A DNA stretch of 64,000 bases from Morganella sibonii (GTDB lineage: Bacteria; Pseudomonadota; Gammaproteobacteria; Enterobacterales; Enterobacteriaceae): NCBI RefSeq assembly GCF_040560245.1, contig NZ_JAKMWP010000003.1; one strand, written 5' to 3'. Both the position numbers and the translations under genes were made by a program. Shown piece after piece: positions 62,436-64,000 of the stretch. Numbering within the stretch: the first letter of the stretch is position 1; the number at the start of each line of letters is the position of its first letter. Below the pieces are notes generated by a model. That model did not search any database and was not told the DNA's origin. It saw only the letters and a program-made list of their open reading frames with translations.

Positions 62436-63683
62436 TTACTTCAGTTCGTAACCGTTCAGATATTGCTGCTGTTTTGTGGTCAGATTATCAAGTGAAACGC
62501 CCATATCCTGTAATTTCAGTGCGGCAACCTCACGGTCAATTTCATCACTGACATCGTAGACTTTCGCTTCCAGGTCATGGCTGAGCAGATACTCGGCGCT
62601 GAGTGCCTGTAGGGCAAAACTCATATCCATAATTTCTGCCGGATGCCCGTCCGCACAGGCGATATTAACCAGCGCACCACGGCCTAACAGATAGAGTGTG
62701 CGGCCATTTTTCAGGGTGTAGCCCTCGATATTCTCGCGGGCAATTGTGACGTTGTCACTTAACTGCTGAAGGTCGGTCAGCTTGATTTCGTCCTCAAAGT
62801 GCCCGGTATTGCTGATGATGGCGCCCTCTTTCATCAGGCTGAAATGTTCTGATGTCAGCACATCACAGCAGCCGGTTGCGGTGATAAAGATATCACCCAG
62901 CGGCGCTGCCGCGGACATGGTCATGACCGCGAAACCATCCATTTTTGCTTCGAGGGCTTTTATCGGATCCACTTCCGTGACAATCACTTCCGCGCCCAGC
63001 CCTTTTGCCCGCATAGCACAGCCTTTGCCGCACCAGCCGTAGCCGGCGACGACCACGGTTTTCCCGGCAATAACCAGGTTGGTGGTGCGCATAATGCCGT
63101 CAAACGTGGATTGTCCGGTACCGTAGCGGTTATCAAACAGGTGTTTGGATTGTGCGCCGTTAATCGATAAAACCGGGAAGTTCAGTGCACCGCTTTTTTC
63201 GCGGGCAACCGCACGCAGAACACCGGTGGTGGTCTCTTCGCAGGCACCGATCGTGTGTTTTGCATATTCCGGATACAGGCTGTGCAGTTCATGCACCAGA
63301 TCACCACCGTCATCAATAACAATGTGCGGTTCGCAGGCCAGTGTCTGCTTTACAAAGTTGCGGTACGCTTCCGCATCCGCGCCGTGGATGGCAAATGTAT
63401 GGATTCCGCTGACAACCAGTGCCGCGACAATATCATCTTTGGTTGACATCGGGTTGCTGCCGGTGACAGATACCTCAGCGCCGCCCGCGGCGAGAACGCG
63501 TGCCAGATAGGCGGTTTTCGCTTCCAGGTGGATAGAGAGCGCGATACGTTTTCCGGCAAACGGTTGTTCTTTGGTAAAACGCTGTTCCAGTGCGCGCAAC
63601 AGCGGCATATGGGCACGAACCCAGGCAATTTTTTGCTCGCCCTGCGGTGCTGATGAGAGATCTTTATAAATACTGGTGACCAT
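62436..63683 (-). CDS. ahcY: Adenosylhomocysteinase
   Basis: 415 residues, the short form without the insertion of eukaryotic enzymes. HLEAKTAYL near 52 and DDGGDLVHELHSL near 125 line the substrate site, EETTTGVLR near 150 is conserved, and the NAD Rossmann motif VVVAGYGWCGKGCA spans about 209-222. It hydrolyses S-adenosylhomocysteine to adenosine and homocysteine. Most enterics use Pfs plus LuxS, so an AhcY is unusual there. The ORF is complete. A perfect stem ACGGGCTGC/GCAGCCCGT (62401-62427) lies just behind the stop. Confidence 0.93.
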   Translation of the reverse strand: MVTSIYKDLSSAPQGEQKIAWVRAHMPLLRALEQRFTKEQPFAGKRIALSIHLEAKTAYLARVLAAGGAEVSVTGSNPMSTKDDIVAALVVSGIHTFAIHGADAEAYRNFVKQTLACEPHIVIDDGGDLVHELHSLYPEYAKHTIGACEETTTGVLRAVAREKSGALNFPVLSINGAQSKHLFDNRYGTGQSTFDGIMRTTNLVIAGKTVVVAGYGWCGKGCAMRAKGLGAEVIVTEVDPIKALEAKMDGFAVMTMSAAAPLGDIFITATGCCDVLTSEHFSLMKEGAIISNTGHFEDEIKLTDLQQLSDNVTIARENIEGYTLKNGRTLYLLGRGALVNIACADGHPAEIMDMSFALQALSAEYLLSHDLEAKVYDVSDEIDREVAALKLQDMGVSLDNLTTKQQQYLNGYELK

Positions 63684-63800
63684 GGCAACTCCTGCATACG
63701 TCTTTTATAACGGGATAAGCCACAGTAACCGGAGGTTCCGGGTGTCTCCAGGGCATTTGCCCTGAATCCGCAAAAAAAGATCCCCGTATAAATACCGTGA
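63684..63800 (-). promoter_or_regulatory. Structured leader of ahcY
   Basis: Two adjacent hairpins, CAGGGCA-TT-TGCCCTG (63749-63764) and CCGGA-GGT-TCCGG (63729-63741), lie about 45-80 bases upstream of ahcY. Nearby AAAAAAA (63772-63778) gives a T-run on the minus strand ahead of the hairpins. No match to the SAH, SAM-I or SAM-II riboswitch cores was recognised. Confidence 0.45.
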
Positions 63801-64000
63801 TCAGCGGCGTGCCTGTACCATCGCAATCAGGCCGCAGATATCCTGAGGGACATTGTCCGTTTTCAGGATCTCGTCCGGTGTCATCCACTGAAATTCAGGA
63901 TGCGGCGTTGCCGCTTCATCCAGCGGGCGGCACCAGTACACCATATCAATATGCCAGTGCTCCCCGGTTTTTTTATCCGGGATAAATTCTTTCAGGATCG
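63801..64000 (-). CDS. Nudix hydrolase (C-terminal part, continues beyond window)
   Basis: The last 66 codons of a minus-strand gene ending at TGA 63801. The segment EHWHIDMVYWCRPLDEAATPHPEFQWMTPDEIL is typical of the strands after the Nudix box, with the acidic EFQWMTPDEI turn. The Nudix box itself lies outside. NudB-like or other house-cleaning hydrolases are possible. Confidence 0.7.
   Translation of the reverse strand, partial: ILKEFIPDKKTGEHWHIDMVYWCRPLDEAATPHPEFQWMTPDEILKTDNVPQDICGLIAMVQARR

Noticed and set aside
63684..63800. SAH riboswitch before ahcY
   Set aside because: The two hairpins are real, but the conserved core of SAH riboswitches was not recognised.
1..64000. CRISPR arrays, tRNA and rRNA genes
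   Set aside because: No regularly spaced repeats, cloverleaf candidates or rRNA segments were noticed in reading the window.

Overview
The window looks like chromosome of an enteric bacterium of the Morganellaceae, most likely Morganella. A membrane L-amino acid deaminase (2137-3561) close to the Proteus/Providencia/Morganella enzymes is diagnostic of that family. NemR/NemA, YegD, YehS, YaiI, YnjE-like, RoxA and MgtA-type proteins resemble their enterobacterial counterparts, and base composition is roughly balanced except in one AT-rich island. The genus is an inference from protein recognition; no rRNA or tRNA gene was seen.

Layout. 1-1771: end of a secreted protein gene, a DUF4184 membrane protein and yaiI. 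2137-4090: L-amino acid deaminase followed by an exported RidA-like protein. 4383-8335: a dmsABC-type molybdoenzyme operon behind a textbook FNR site. 8389-9037: a HigBA-like toxin-antitoxin pair. 9254-13437: an RND efflux pump and its adaptor. 13519-17995: an iron-uptake operon behind a Fur box, made of a frameshifted TonB receptor, a binding protein and a sulfatase-modifying-factor-fold protein. 18116-21581: rhomboid protease, YehS, an exported SAH/MTA deaminase-like amidohydrolase and a HAD phosphatase. 21628-23147: SMR pump and GST controlled by a MarR regulator with matched operators. 23316-27553: Dyp peroxidase, yegD, nemR-nemA. 27593-32387: TonB receptor plus complete ABC importer. 32694-40908: an amino-sugar catabolic operon (SSS transporter, AGE epimerase, ceramidase-like hydrolase, NagB, NagA, SIS protein) divergent from a ROK regulator. 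40909-44958: crystallin-fold secreted protein, thiosulfate transporter plus triple-rhodanese lipoprotein, VF530 protein and a lipoprotein.

45200-47677 is a decayed AT-rich island: a transposase fragment, a gene that has lost its 5' end, and a remnant of an integrative conjugative element protein with an in-frame stop. 47678-57355 returns to core-like genes: roxA, a small membrane protein that may be colicin-immunity-like, a Sel1 protein, mgtA with a long structured leader that encodes a 12-residue peptide, and a MocR/DMT pair with a GNAT enzyme.

The most interesting stretch is 57496-60312. On the minus strand a 23-codon ORF with a strong Shine-Dalgarno, not previously called, precedes a HEXXH-motif putative peptide-modifying enzyme whose stop overlaps the start of an MFS transporter. 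This looks like a minimal ribosomally made, modified and exported peptide (RiPP) system. Converging on it is a gene for an M91 (NleD-like) zinc protease of the kind used as a type III effector. The window ends with a threonine aldolase-like enzyme, a Crp/Fnr regulator, ahcY with a structured leader (unusual in enterics) and a truncated Nudix gene.
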